Shown: in pieces, positions 35,596 through 45,183 of the stretch
Position numbering within the stretch: the first letter of the stretch is position 1
Layout: each line of letters opens with the position of its first letter
NCBI RefSeq assembly: GCF_030816915.1
Contig: NZ_JAUSYN010000002.1
Location: 2,307,501 to 2,371,500 of the forward strand
Origin: Streptomyces sp. B3I8
GTDB taxonomy: Bacteria; Actinomycetota; Actinomycetes; Streptomycetales; Streptomycetaceae
Direction of reading: 5' to 3'
Length of the DNA: 64,000 nucleotides
Program-made: the position numbers and the translations under genes
Notes under the pieces: model-generated
Told to the model about the DNA's origin: nothing
The model's input: only the letters and a program-made list of their open reading frames with translations
Databases searched by the model: none

Positions 35596-38172
35596 GTGCC
35601 CGGTGAGAACCTGTCCCGCGACGAGGCCCGGGAGCGGGCCGCCCTGCTGTCCGTCGACGGGTACGACGTGTCGCTCGACCTGCGCTCGGCGGTGGGCGAC
35701 GCCCCCGCCGACGGGCCGCGCACGTTCCGTTCGGTCACCACGATCCGTTTCCGCTGTGCCGAGCCGGGCGCCACGAGCTTCGCGGACCTCATCGCCCCGG
35801 CCGTCACCGCGCTCTCCCTCAACGGGCGCGACCTGGACCCCGGCGAGGTCTTCGACGGCACCCGGATCCGGCTGGAGGACCTGGCCGCGGAGAACGAGCT
35901 GGTGGTGGACGCGCGGTGCGCCTACTCCCACACCGGCGAGGGCATGCACCGCTTCGTCGACCCGGAGGACGGCGAGGTCTACCTCTACACGCAGTACGAG
36001 CCCGCCGACTCCCGCCGTGTCTTCGCCAACTTCGAACAGCCGGACCTGAAGGCCCCGTTCCGCTTCGAGGTGGAAGCACCGGAGGGCTGGACGGTGTGGA
36101 GCAACGGCGTCGGGGACCTGCGGGACGAGGTGTGGCGCTTCGCCGAGACGAAGCCGATCTCGACGTACATCACCTGCGTCGTCGCGGGCCCGTACCACTA
36201 CGTGACGGACCATTACGAGCGGACGTTCGAGGACGGCACCCGTCTGGAGATCCCGCTCGGCGCGCTGTGCCGCAAGGGCCTCGCCAAGCACTTCGACGCG
36301 GACGACGTCTTCCTCGTCACCAAGCAGGGCCTGGACTTCTTCCACGACCGCTTCGACCACCCGTACCCGTTCGGCAAGTACGACCAGGCGTTCGTGCCCG
36401 AGTACAACCTGGGGGCGATGGAGAACCCGGGTCTGGTGACCTTCCGCGAGGAGTACATCTTTCGCGGGAAGGTGACCCGGGCCTCGTACGAGGCCCGCGC
36501 CAACACGATCCTGCACGAGATGGCGCACATGTGGTTCGGCGACCTCGTGACCATGGAGTGGTGGGACGACCTGTGGCTGAAGGAGTCCTTCGCCGACTTC
36601 ATGGGCGCGTTCGCCAACGTGGGCGCGACCCGCTTCAAGGACGCCTGGATCACGTTCGCCAACCGCCGCAAGGCGTGGGCGTACCGCGCCGACCAGCTCC
36701 CCTCCACCCACCCGATCACGGCGGACATCCGCGACCTGGAGGACGCCAAGCTCAACTTCGACGGCATCACGTACGCCAAGGGCGCCTCCGTGCTCAAGCA
36801 GCTCGTCGCCTACGTGGGCCAGGACGCCTTCCTGGAGGGCGCCCGTCGCTACTTCAAGCGGCACGCGTACGGCAACACCCGGCTCGGTGACCTGCTGGCG
36901 GTGCTGGAGGAGACCAGCGGGCGGGACATGGCCGAGTGGTCGCGCGCCTGGCTGGAGACGGCCGGCGTCAACTCCCTGACCCCGCAGGTGCTGTTGAGCA
37001 CCGACGGGCGCGTGGAGGAGGTGGCGGTGGTGCAGGAGGCCGCCGAGTCGCATCCGACGATCCGCCCGCACCGGGTGGCGGTGGGCCTGTACCGCGACGA
37101 GGACGGGGCGCTCGTGCGGTACGCGCGCGCCGAGGCGGACGTCGCCGGGCCGCGCACGGTCGTCGCCGAGCTGGCGGGCGCCCAGGCACCGGACCTGGTG
37201 CTGGTCAACGACGACGACCTGACGTACTGCAAGATCCGCTTCGACGAGACCTCGCTGGCCACGCTGCGCGGCCGCCTCGGCGACCTCACCGACCCCCTCG
37301 CTCGGGCGCTGTGCTGGTCGGCGCTGTGGAACCTGACGCGGGACGCGCTGCTGCCCGCACGGGACTTCGTCGACCTGGTGCTGCGGTTCGCGGGCCGAGA
37401 GTCCGACATCGGCGTGCTGCAGATGCTGCACGCGTGGGCCGAGTCCGCGCTGACGCACTACGCCGCGCCCGAATGGCGGGAGACGGGCGCCCGACTGCTG
37501 TCCGAGGGTGCGCTGCGCGAGCTGCGGGCGGCGGAGCCGGGCAGTCAGCACCAGCTCACCTGGGCGCGGTTCTTCGCGGCGGCCGCCGCCGGGGAGGCGG
37601 ACTGCGCCGTGCTGCGCGGGCTGCTCGACGGCACGGAGAAGATCGACGGCCTGGAGGTGGACCAGGAGCTGCGCTGGGCGTTCCTGGAGCCGCTCACCGC
37701 GCACGGCGCCGTGGACGAGGCGGTACTCGCGGCGGAGCTCGCCCGCGACGACACCGCGTCCGGCAAGCGGCACGAGGTGCGGTGCCTGGCGGCGCGGCCC
37801 TCGGCCGGGGTCAAGGCGCGGGCGTGGGAGCAGGTGGTGGAGTCGGAGACGCTGTCCAACGCGCTGGTGGAGGCGACGATCGCGGGGTTCGCGCAGCCGT
37901 CCCAGCGGGAACTGCTCGCGCCGTACGCCGAGCGGTACTTCGAGGTGATCGAGCGGGTGTGGGCCGAGCGGTCGATCCAGATCGGCATGGACGTGGTCCG
38001 CGGACTGTACCCCTCGCTCCAGGCGTCGGAGGAGACGCTGACGGCGACAGACGCGTGGCTGTCCGCCCACGAGGACGCCGCCCCGGCGCTGCGCCGCCTG
38101 GTCCTGGAGGCGCGGGACGACCTGGCGCGCGGCCTGCGCGGCCAGTCCTGCGACGCGGCCGCCGCCGGCTGA
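35596..38172 (+). CDS. pepN: aminopeptidase N, M1 family (paralogue 1)
   Basis: 858 residues. M1 metallopeptidase that removes N-terminal residues from peptides. The exopeptidase motif GAMENPG is near residue 272; the zinc site HEMAHMWFGDL near 306 is followed by the third ligand Glu in LWLKESFADF. A long helical C-terminal domain completes the family's usual length. The GTG start (PGENLSRDEARERAALL) has GGGAG upstream. It is a close paralogue of the gene at 46675, with which it shares N-terminal and active-site motifs; the KESFADF segment differs from NESFATY in the other copy. Confidence 0.93.
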   Translation: MPGENLSRDEARERAALLSVDGYDVSLDLRSAVGDAPADGPRTFRSVTTIRFRCAEPGATSFADLIAPAVTALSLNGRDLDPGEVFDGTRIRLEDLAAENELVVDARCAYSHTGEGMHRFVDPEDGEVYLYTQYEPADSRRVFANFEQPDLKAPFRFEVEAPEGWTVWSNGVGDLRDEVWRFAETKPISTYITCVVAGPYHYVTDHYERTFEDGTRLEIPLGALCRKGLAKHFDADDVFLVTKQGLDFFHDRFDHPYPFGKYDQAFVPEYNLGAMENPGLVTFREEYIFRGKVTRASYEARANTILHEMAHMWFGDLVTMEWWDDLWLKESFADFMGAFANVGATRFKDAWITFANRRKAWAYRADQLPSTHPITADIRDLEDAKLNFDGITYAKGASVLKQLVAYVGQDAFLEGARRYFKRHAYGNTRLGDLLAVLEETSGRDMAEWSRAWLETAGVNSLTPQVLLSTDGRVEEVAVVQEAAESHPTIRPHRVAVGLYRDEDGALVRYARAEADVAGPRTVVAELAGAQAPDLVLVNDDDLTYCKIRFDETSLATLRGRLGDLTDPLARALCWSALWNLTRDALLPARDFVDLVLRFAGRESDIGVLQMLHAWAESALTHYAAPEWRETGARLLSEGALRELRAAEPGSQHQLTWARFFAAAAAGEADCAVLRGLLDGTEKIDGLEVDQELRWAFLEPLTAHGAVDEAVLAAELARDDTASGKRHEVRCLAARPSAGVKARAWEQVVESETLSNALVEATIAGFAQPSQRELLAPYAERYFEVIERVWAERSIQIGMDVVRGLYPSLQASEETLTATDAWLSAHEDAAPALRRLVLEARDDLARGLRGQSCDAAAAG

Positions 38173-38643
38173 CCGGGGGGCGGAGCCACCCCGGCGCCCC
38201 CGGCCGCCTCATCCGCCCCGACCGACGCGGCCGCCCCGGGCCGCGCGGCCTGGGGCGGCCCGCCGCGCGAGCGGTGGGTACCTCCGGCCGAGAGACGGGG
38301 GCCTCGGGCCCAGAGGTGAGGACCGCCGCCCGAGTCCGGGGCCGTCGGCCGAGAGGCGGGGGCCGCCACCCGAACATGAGATCTGTCGCCCGGACTAAGG
38401 CCGCCGGCCGAGCGGAGGCGCCGGCCGAGCGCGGGCCGGCCGCCGCGCGGGAGGGCGTCAACCCGTCGTGGACCAGTGGGTGTTACGCAACCCTGACGCC
38501 TGGGCCGTAACCCGGGGGGCCGCCCGGTCGGACCAGCCTCTTCAGGGGCCGAACAGCTGTCCGCCAGGGCCTGCTTGTCCTGGTTCGTCGACGGACGCGT
38601 AACAGCGGTTGGCAGGGCGATCCGGCCCGGGAAACTCCCCCGC
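38173..38643. other. intergenic region after pepN paralogue 1 (471 bp)
   Basis: Starts with a strong hairpin (38229-38260). The 38280-38450 part has imperfect repeats of GGCCGAGAGRCGGGGGCC. No gene is supported; the right end should hold the promoter of the following gene. Confidence 0.6.
38229..38260 (+). terminator. hairpin terminator of pepN paralogue 1
   Basis: GGCCGCCCC (38229-38237) pairs with GGGGCGGCC (38252-38260); the interior GGCCGCGCGGCC can extend the stem. Confidence 0.55.
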
Positions 38644-39753
38644 ATGACGCACAACACCCCCCTCTCCCCCCGCCCGCTCCAGCACCTCTGCGACACCCGC
38701 CCGCGCGTGCTGTCCGCCGCCCAGCTCCGCGCCCACGGCGTCGGGGCCGCCGAGACCGACGGGCGGTGCCGGCCCGGCGGCCCCTGGCAGCAACTGCTGC
38801 CGGGGGTCGTCCTGTTGCACCCCGGCCCGCCCACCTCGGAGGAGCGGCTGCACGCGGTACTGCTCTACGCCCACCGCGCGCGGGCCGCCGACGGTGCCGG
38901 CCGGGCCGCCCCCGGCATTCCGCCGCAACCGGGCTCGGACGAGGCCCAGGAGTCGGGCCCCGGCCCGCGCCCGGTGCCGGAGGCCGAGGCGATGGTCACC
39001 GGGCTCGCCGCGCTCACCCTGCACGGTTTCACCGCCTCCCCGCCGCTGCCGTCCCTGGACCGCATCGACGTCCTGGTCCCCCGCACCCGCCGGCTGCGCA
39101 GCGTGGGGTGCGCGCGGATCCTGCGCACCTCCGTGCTGCCGATCGCCGAGCGGGTCACCGGCGTCCCCGTCGCCCCGGTGCCGCGCGCCCTGGCCGACGC
39201 GGTGGCGCACCTGTCGGACGCCACCACCGTGATCCGGCTGCTGACCGAGGCAGTCCGCGGCGGCCACTGCGAACCGGCCGCCGCCGTCCGGGAGTTGACG
39301 CAGGCACGGCTGCTGAACCGGCCGCACGTGGTGGACGCCGTGGACGCGCTCCTCGCCGAGGGCCGGACCCTCGCCGAGGAGCGGCTGTACCGGATGGTCG
39401 AGGAGTACGGGCTGCCGGACCCGGTGTGGAACGTGGACCTGCGCCTGCCCGGCGGCCCGCACCTGGGCGGCGTGGACGCCTACTGGCCGCACGCCGCGGT
39501 CGCCGTGGAGCTGGACACCCGCGCCCCGCGCCACGGCGGTTCACCGGGCGTCGCCCGCCCGCACGAGGACGCCGCGTGGTCGGCGCACGCCCGCAAGCGG
39601 GAGGACCTGGAGCGGCTCGGCGTCACCGTCGTCCACCTCACGCCGAAGAAGCTGCGGGACGCGATGGAGCAGCAGGCGACGGTGGTCCGCACGGCACTGA
39701 TGGCCGCGGCGGACCGGAAGCCGCCCGCGTACATCGTGGTGCTGCCCAGGTGA
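38644..39753 (+). CDS. AbiEi-antitoxin-like / endonuclease-fold protein
   Basis: 369 residues. The N-terminal part (LSAAQLRAHGVGAAETDGR) has the winged-helix look of AbiEi-type antitoxin domains. The C-terminal part (NVDLRLPGGPHLGGVDAYWP, AVAVELD, LGVTVVHLTPKKLRD) resembles the PD-(D/E)XK or Vsr-like endonuclease fold of DUF559-type proteins. This two-part protein is common in actinobacteria and its role is unknown; no AbiEii-type toxin partner is adjacent. I chose the ATG at 38644. It converges on the metallophosphoesterase gene with only 5 bases between stops. Confidence 0.7.
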   Translation: MTHNTPLSPRPLQHLCDTRPRVLSAAQLRAHGVGAAETDGRCRPGGPWQQLLPGVVLLHPGPPTSEERLHAVLLYAHRARAADGAGRAAPGIPPQPGSDEAQESGPGPRPVPEAEAMVTGLAALTLHGFTASPPLPSLDRIDVLVPRTRRLRSVGCARILRTSVLPIAERVTGVPVAPVPRALADAVAHLSDATTVIRLLTEAVRGGHCEPAAAVRELTQARLLNRPHVVDAVDALLAEGRTLAEERLYRMVEEYGLPDPVWNVDLRLPGGPHLGGVDAYWPHAAVAVELDTRAPRHGGSPGVARPHEDAAWSAHARKREDLERLGVTVVHLTPKKLRDAMEQQATVVRTALMAAADRKPPAYIVVLPR

Positions 39754-39758
39754 GCGCG

Positions 39759-41519
39759 CTACGCCTTCTTCAGGACGAGTTCCGTGTTGCGGTCCCGGGC
39801 GCCGCCCGACAGGGTCGCGCGGGAGCCGGGGGCGTTGAAGGCGAGTTCGCGGTAGAGGGCGGCGAGGCCGGTCTGGGTGAGGTCGGCGAAGTCCGTTCGG
39901 TGCGGGGCGGCGGACTCGACGAGCGTGGTGAACAGGCTGAGCGTGCCGTCCTTGTTGTCGGCCACCTCGATCACCCTGGCGAGCTGGGGGAAGTCGACGT
40001 GGGAGGCGGTGGAGACCTCCCAGAAGGAGCCGTTGCCGGAGAAGCGGTGCGGGGTGATGTCGTTCTTGTGGCTGTGGCCGTTGATCCAGGCCAGTACGTT
40101 GGGGTGGCGGCCGAGCGCGGCGACCAGCTCGTCGCCGCCGTGCCGCTTCTCGTCCGGGCGGCCGGGGTCGGTGCGCAGGTTGCGCATGGTCTTGCTGGTG
40201 TGGTGGCTGAAGACGAGGACGTGGGAGTCCCGGTTCTCGCTCAGCGTCCGCTCCAGCCAGCGCAGTTGGGCCGTGCCGATCGAGCCCTCGTAGTGGCCGC
40301 CGGGGTCGGTGGTGTCGAGGCTGACGCCGAGGACGTCGTCGCCGATGCGGAAGGCGTAGTACTGGGTGCCGGCGTCGACGTTGGCCTGCGTGTAGCCGTG
40401 GCCGACGGGGCCGGGGCCGGTGTGCGCCGGGTCCAGGTGGGCCTTGAGGTACTCGGCGGGGGTGAAGGGGGCGCGTGCCTCGTCGGCGGTGACCGCGCGC
40501 ATGTGGCGTGCCTGGGACCTCAGCAGGTCGCGGAAGGCGGCGCCGGTGGGGTCGCCGCCGTGCCGCACGTTGTCCCAGACGGCCTTGCCCGCGTGCTCGT
40601 CCAGGCTCATCAGTTTGCGTCCGCCGACGGCGAACTCGGCGAACCAGGAGTCGCCCGGGGCATAGCAGCCGCCGGGCAGGGCGTCGTGATTGCCGACGGT
40701 GGAGTACCACGGGAGGTTCAGGCCGGGGCTGTTGACCTCGGCGATCGCGGCGGCGAGGAAGCCGTCGAGGCGGGGGAAGCCGTGCTGCTTGTCGATGTCG
40801 CGCAGGGCGGCGTCCGGCTGCCAGTACAGCTTCAGACCGCTGTTCTGGACGCCCTCGTAGTGGCGGGGGTCACCGGAGTTGGGGGTGACACGGCCGCCGC
40901 TCATCACCTTCAGGAACCAGTCCAGTTCCGTGCGGGAGTTGTTGTCGCAGTTGTCGCCGGTCGTCATCACGAAGTGCAGCGGCGAGCCGGTGGCGGGGGC
41001 GCCGCGCAACGCGTTGACGCGTTCGACGAGGGAGGCGGCGCCGGCCACGGACAGGGCCTCCTGCGGGCGCCAGGCGCTGGAGGTCTGGGCGCGCAGGTAC
41101 TCGTAGCGCAGGGGGTGCTGGACGTCGACCAGGTGCAGGTCGGTGAACTGGACGAACGCCGCGAGCGTCGTACGCCGGGCCGCCCGGCCGGAGGCGGGGG
41201 CGGCGAGGTCGGTGCGGACGACGCGGGGCCAGGCGGGGCCGTCGCCGAGGCGGCGGTAGCCGGTGTTGCTGCCGACGGGAGTGGCGACGGTGGCCAGGGT
41301 GGTGCCGCGGGTGTAGGGGGCGAGGGGTGGGGCGGCTGCCGGGCGGCCGTGCGCGGCGGGCCACGGTTCGGCGGCTCCGGCGGCCGCCCTGTCGGGCCGC
41401 AGGGCGAGGCCGATGCCGACGGAGGTGGTGGCCGCGGCGGCGGTGGCGAGGAGGGTGCGACGGGTGGGGGCGAATGCGGCGGGGGCGGGGGGTGCGGTGG
41501 CTGAGCGCTGGCGCGGCAT
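39759..41519 (-). CDS. Tat-exported metallophosphoesterase (TIGR03767-like)
   Basis: 586 residues. The N-terminus has a twin-arginine signal (TRRTLLATAAAATTSVGIGL), so it is exported folded. The calcineurin-like metallophosphoesterase fold is shown by FVQFTDLHLVDVQHP, TTGDNCDN, WYSTVGNHDALPG and VFSHHTSKTM with AWINGHSHKND, which supply the metal ligands. It matches the actinobacterial TIGR03767 family of secreted metallophosphoesterases. Substrate unknown. The ATG has a GGGGAGATC ribosome site. Confidence 0.85.
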   Translation of the reverse strand: MPRQRSATAPPAPAAFAPTRRTLLATAAAATTSVGIGLALRPDRAAAGAAEPWPAAHGRPAAAPPLAPYTRGTTLATVATPVGSNTGYRRLGDGPAWPRVVRTDLAAPASGRAARRTTLAAFVQFTDLHLVDVQHPLRYEYLRAQTSSAWRPQEALSVAGAASLVERVNALRGAPATGSPLHFVMTTGDNCDNNSRTELDWFLKVMSGGRVTPNSGDPRHYEGVQNSGLKLYWQPDAALRDIDKQHGFPRLDGFLAAAIAEVNSPGLNLPWYSTVGNHDALPGGCYAPGDSWFAEFAVGGRKLMSLDEHAGKAVWDNVRHGGDPTGAAFRDLLRSQARHMRAVTADEARAPFTPAEYLKAHLDPAHTGPGPVGHGYTQANVDAGTQYYAFRIGDDVLGVSLDTTDPGGHYEGSIGTAQLRWLERTLSENRDSHVLVFSHHTSKTMRNLRTDPGRPDEKRHGGDELVAALGRHPNVLAWINGHSHKNDITPHRFSGNGSFWEVSTASHVDFPQLARVIEVADNKDGTLSLFTTLVESAAPHRTDFADLTQTGLAALYRELAFNAPGSRATLSGGARDRNTELVLKKA

Positions 41520-41684
41520 GGCGGGATCTCCCCGGGGGCGAACGCATCGACGGTGGCGCGGGGTTCGCCTGCGCGAACCTTCCGCTCACCGGGATGCTTG
41601 GCACCGGGGGTGGCGACGGCGTGAACGGCACGGCAACGTTGCGGCGCCCTCAGGAGTTTTTTCGCCCTCGCCGCTCCTGCCCTT

Positions 41685-41721
41685 CCCCTCCCTCAAGGGG
41701 CTCCGCCCCTTGAGGGAGGGG
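41685..41721. terminator. 17-bp perfect hairpin within a dispersed element
   Basis: Perfect 17-bp inverted repeat (41685-41701 with 41705-41721) and loop TCC. It belongs to an element beginning TTTTTTCGCCCTCGCCGC at 41657 that is also seen at 49270. It lies between the metallophosphoesterase start and the transposase remnant. Confidence 0.7.
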
Positions 41722-41780
41722 TGCCGCCGGGGGTCTGGGGCGCAGGTTTTCGGCATAGTCGCGTGACGTTCGGTGTGTGA

Positions 41781-42300
41781 TCAGTTGAGGCTGAGGAGTG
41801 CGAGGGTACGACGGGGATCGCGGGCGTTGTGCCGGAAAGTGGCCGCGATGTTGTTGGCTCCAGCTGTTCGGAGGGCTCCACTGGCACGGTGTGCCGGGTG
41901 GCCATCGGGCGTGGGGCGCGTTTGCCGGTCCGTACTTGTGGGGCGTCCTCGGCGAAGGTTGCTGTCACGGACGTGGTGCAGGGCCTCGATCTTCCAGTGG
42001 TCGCGGACGAGCCGCGCGAGTTGGGATATGTGCGGAGCTTCTTCTGGTTGCCGTCCACGGCCAGACCGCGCAACGCGGTGGCCCCGGTCGTCTTCGGCTG
42101 GCGGTCCGCGAGCCAGCTTCCGACCACGCCCACCGCCAGCAGTGAGGTCGCTCCGCCAGCACCGCACACGCGGTGGGTGCGAGTACGACGGCCAGGCGGT
42201 GGCGCACCCTAGTCGGTCCGCCACTTCGGCCAGCCACTCCAGCAGGCTCGGAACTTCCTCCGGGCCGACCTGTGGCTTTCACGCAGTCGGTCAAGGGCCG
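41781..42300 (-). pseudogene. decayed ISAs1-family transposase
   Basis: The C-terminal part reads [15 protein letters not shown], then after a frameshift a segment equivalent to the HTG-type region, then [20 protein letters not shown] and TLALL, the recognisable end of ISAs1-family transposases (wild type: RxHWGIENxLHWVRD...NIAxxLRHNARDP). The central motif [13 protein letters not shown] lies in another frame and the N-terminal [14 protein letters not shown] in a third. At least three frame changes and an internal deletion make it non-functional. I see no clear terminal inverted repeats or target duplication. Confidence 0.75.
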
Positions 42301-42482
42301 GCGGGATCAACGATGATGCGTCGGCAGCCACGGTCTTCCACACGGATCACGGAGCGTAGAGGTCTCCCGGGACGAAGCAACGCTCCAACTGCGCAAGTGA
42401 GAGTCGCAGTTGGAGCGTTGTGCTGTGTCTGCCGTACGGTCTGCGAAATGGGTCGGGTAGGGAAGGCGGGGGCGAGGAATCC

Positions 42483-42944
42483 TTACGGTGAACCCATCGC
42501 TCGGCCCGTCGGAGGGCGGTCGCGCCAGAGGCGCAGAGCCGTGTCCACGTAAGGGACACGGGTCAACAAGCCCACTGACGACAGCTTGTGCCACGCCGCC
42601 AGGTCCGTCGACCCGTCGACCTCCGACCGCAGCTCACCGCCGGTGATGCGCACCTCGTACATCACCCGCACCGCCTGGTGGTCGACCGCGGACCGCCGCC
42701 AGCCCCGCCGTGGGATCACCCGCCGCGCCGACTCCACCCCCAGCAAGGCCACCGGCTCCACCTGGTACCCCGTCTCCTCCTCCACCTCCCGCACCACCGT
42801 CCCGTACGGGTCCTCCCCGTGCTCCATTCCTCCGCCCGGCAGCGTCCACCGGCGGGGCCCGCCCGCTCCGGTCCACCGCGCCAGCAGGATCCGCCCGTCC
42901 CGGACACACACGGCGTACGCCGCCACCCTCACGTTCCTCCGCAT
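42483..42944 (-). CDS. Nudix hydrolase
   Basis: 153 residues. Full Nudix box: GGGMEHGEDPYGTVVREVEE followed by ETGY (pattern G-x5-E-x7-REUxEExGU), near residues 40-63. Nudix enzymes hydrolyse nucleoside diphosphates linked to another group; the substrate is not evident. I chose the ATG at 42942-42944 (RRNVRVAAYAVCVRDGRI), which fits the usual domain start; the frame extends further upstream. The neighbourhood is a patch of decayed genes, but this gene looks intact. Confidence 0.88.
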   Translation of the reverse strand: MRRNVRVAAYAVCVRDGRILLARWTGAGGPRRWTLPGGGMEHGEDPYGTVVREVEEETGYQVEPVALLGVESARRVIPRRGWRRSAVDHQAVRVMYEVRITGGELRSEVDGSTDLAAWHKLSSVGLLTRVPYVDTALRLWRDRPPTGRAMGSP

Positions 42945-43137
42945 GCGACGACGGTAGGACCCCACGGCCGAAAGCCCACCGCCACCCGAACGGAACCACC
43001 CGCTTTGCCCGCTAGCTCCCCGATGGCGTATGGCGGAAGTACGCCATGCACGGGTCACCTCTCGGTCGACACTCCCCAAACAACCCCCGCTCGGGTAGAG
43101 CTGAGCGGCCCACTTCGGTTCGGTTGGCCTACAAGGG

Positions 43138-43688
43138 ATGCTGATGACCTCCGCCCCTCAGCGCGTCCCCATACACATCGGCCGCGAGAAGACGCGCGGT
43201 CCGCGTCGCCGTGGCCGCCGGCCTGGTGGCCGCGTTCTCCGCGACCGGGCCGATACCTCTGGCCGTCGCGGCGGGCCGCACCTCCACCGCCGCGTCCGAC
43301 CCGGTCGGGGCCGCCCCCGTCAAGTCCGGTCCCGCCAAGCTCGGTTCGGACGTCGCCGACCTTCCGGCCGGGCCGAGGCGGTCGGCGACTCGGAGGAGTC
43401 GGTGCCGGTGGCGGAGCCGGCCGCCGGGACGTACACGGTCGAGGTCGTCGGCTACTCGGCGCCGGACGGGACCACCGAGTACGACTACCGGGACGTGTTC
43501 TCGTCCTCGCTCGGCACGGTGACGGTGGACTCCTCGGCACGGGCGCGTCGGTGACGGTGGACGCGCAGGTCACGGTGGCGGCCGCGGCGCCCGAGGGCCG
43601 GGAGTTCTTCGGCCGGGTGCAGTTGGTCAACGCCCGGGGCACGGTGGCCGGGACCGGCAACGTGAGCATCGGGAAGGTGGCGCCGTAA
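43138..43688 (+). pseudogene. remnant of a secreted protein gene, S8-protease-like
   Basis: Three pieces in different frames form a plausible but broken product. The first has a signal-peptide-like stretch AAGLVAAFSATGPIPLAVAA and ASDPVGAAPVKSGPAKLGSD. The second reads ESVPVAEPAAGTYTVEVVGY, then DVFSSSLGTVTVDSS. The third reads TVDAQVTVAAAAPEGREFFG and ends IGKVAP at 43688. The end pieces resemble the beta-rich C-terminal region of Streptomyces subtilisin-like secreted proteases; the catalytic domain is missing. So a large internal deletion plus at least two frameshifts. Family assignment is from memory. Confidence 0.6.
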
Positions 43689-43736
43689 CCGCACCACGCG
43701 GTGGGACACGGAGGTCTTCCCCCGTTCCCCGCCCGT

Positions 43737-44300
43737 TCACGGGGCGCGCAGGCCCCGGTCGACGAAGTCGACGAGCCACTCGAAGCTCTCGTCGAGGTCG
43801 GTGCTCCACCGGAAGCCGCCCGCCGCCTGCAGGGTGGCGAAGCCGTGGAACAGGCTGCGCAGCATCCGCAGGGCGTGGGTGTCGTCGGACTCGGCCAGGT
43901 CGTAGCCGCGCAGCACGGCGATCAGCGCGTCGAGCAGCCGTCGGCCGCCGGCGGTCAGCGGGTCGTCGGGGCCGGTGGGTTCCATGCCGATCGTCGCGGC
44001 GTACCGGCCGGGGTGGTCGAGGACATAGGTGCGGAAGGCGCGGGCCGCCGCGGCCAGGGCGTCCCGGCCGGCGTACCCCTGGATCGCGGCGCCGACCGCG
44101 GCGCCGGCCTCGCTCAGCGCGAGGGCGGCGATGCGCCGGTTGAGGTCCTCCTGCCCGGTCACGTGCTTGTACAGGGAAGGCGTGCGCACGCCCAGCCGTT
44201 CGGCCAGCAGGCCCATCGTGAGGCGGCCCGCGCCGACCTCGTCGGCGAGTGCGGCGCCCGCCGCGACGACTGCCGCCGTGTCGAGTCCCGCCCTAGGCAC
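43737..44300 (-). CDS. TetR-family repressor
   Basis: 187 residues. The N-terminal helix-turn-helix is RLTMGLLAERLGVRTPSLYKHV, the typical TetR recognition region; the C-terminal ligand domain (GYAGRDALAAAARAFRTYVL, LFHGFATLQAAGGF) is of the WHG type. It overlaps the upstream hydrolase gene by 8 bases, so the two form one operon. The twin TAATGCNATTA sites before the hydrolase gene are the natural targets, giving autoregulation and control of the hydrolase. Confidence 0.9.
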   Translation of the reverse strand: MPRAGLDTAAVVAAGAALADEVGAGRLTMGLLAERLGVRTPSLYKHVTGQEDLNRRIAALALSEAGAAVGAAIQGYAGRDALAAAARAFRTYVLDHPGRYAATIGMEPTGPDDPLTAGGRRLLDALIAVLRGYDLAESDDTHALRMLRSLFHGFATLQAAGGFRWSTDLDESFEWLVDFVDRGLRAP

Positions 44301-45129
44301 GGGCGGCCTCCGCGCGGAGGAAGGGCAGCAGGAGCGCTGCCACCCGCTCGGGGTACTGGTCGTGCGCGTAGTGTCCGGCGCCCTCGATCATCTCCAGCCG
44401 GCCCAGCCCGTCCGGCAGCGCCGCGACGATCGCCTCGCCCTCGGCGTGCGGGTCGGCCCAGTCCGGGTCGAGGGTGCCCTCGACGACCAGCACCGGGCAG
44501 CGCACGTTGCCGAGCTGCTCCCCGGCGTCGGTGGGGGTGCTGCGGCCCATGCCCCGCAGGGCCTTCATCCGGCCCGGCTCGCGCATCATCGCCTCGATCC
44601 GGGCGATCCGCTCCGCCCAGTCGGCCGGCCGGACGCCGGGGTAGGCCACCTCCAGGTACGCGCGCCACAGCCGCAGGCTGCCGAACAGTCCGGCGCCGAT
44701 CAGCCGCAGGCTGCCCTTCCGGAACCGCCTCACCCTGAAGTCGCCGAGCCTCACCGACTGCTTGCGGGTGAACGGCGCCAGTTCGACGACGGCGTCGATC
44801 AGCTCGGGCTCCCGCGCGGCGGCGATGGTGGCGGCACCGCCGGAGAAGGAGTGCCCGACGAGCACGGCGGGCCCGCCGAGGTGCCGGACGAGGGCGAGCA
44901 GGTCGCCGGCGACGTCGGTGCGGCTCCAGGAGGCCCAGCCGGTGCTGGACTCGCCGCACCCGCGCAGGTCGACGGCGGCGACGCGGTACCCGGCGGCCAC
45001 GAGCCGGGGGGCCAGGGCCCGGTACGCGTGCCGGCTGTCCCCCACCCCGTGCGCCAGCACGACGAGGGGGCCCTGCCCCGCCACCTCGTAGGCGAGGGTT
45101 CCACCTTCCACGGCGAGAAACTCGGTCAT
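44293..45129 (-). CDS. alpha/beta-fold hydrolase
   Basis: 278 residues. The fold markers are LVVLAHGVGDSRHAYRALAP (oxyanion region), the nucleophile elbow VLVGHSFSGGAA (Ser), the acid region VLVVEGTLDPDWADP and the His in EGAGHYAHDQYPERV. Substrate unknown; such enzymes hydrolyse esters, epoxides or lactones. It has a strong promoter and a GGAGGACGGGTC ribosome region before the ATG. First gene of a two-gene operon with its TetR regulator. Confidence 0.9.
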   Translation of the reverse strand: MTEFLAVEGGTLAYEVAGQGPLVVLAHGVGDSRHAYRALAPRLVAAGYRVAAVDLRGCGESSTGWASWSRTDVAGDLLALVRHLGGPAVLVGHSFSGGAATIAAAREPELIDAVVELAPFTRKQSVRLGDFRVRRFRKGSLRLIGAGLFGSLRLWRAYLEVAYPGVRPADWAERIARIEAMMREPGRMKALRGMGRSTPTDAGEQLGNVRCPVLVVEGTLDPDWADPHAEGEAIVAALPDGLGRLEMIEGAGHYAHDQYPERVAALLLPFLRAEAARA

Positions 45130-45152
45130 GACCCGTCCTCCAGGCGTTTGGC

Positions 45153-45183
45153 TAATGCGATTAACTAAAAGCTAATGCCATTA
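45153..45183. promoter_or_regulatory. twin TetR-type operators
   Basis: Two near-palindromes, TAATGCGATTA (45153-45163) and TAATGCCATTA (45173-45183), exactly 20 bases apart (two helical turns). They overlap the -10 hexamer and the region downstream of the operon's promoter, where a repressor would block transcription. Confidence 0.75.

Noticed and set aside
35242..38070. 942-codon minus-strand frame opposite pepN paralogue 1 (and 904 codons at 46405-49119 opposite paralogue 2)
   Set aside because: Antisense shadows of real M1 peptidase genes.
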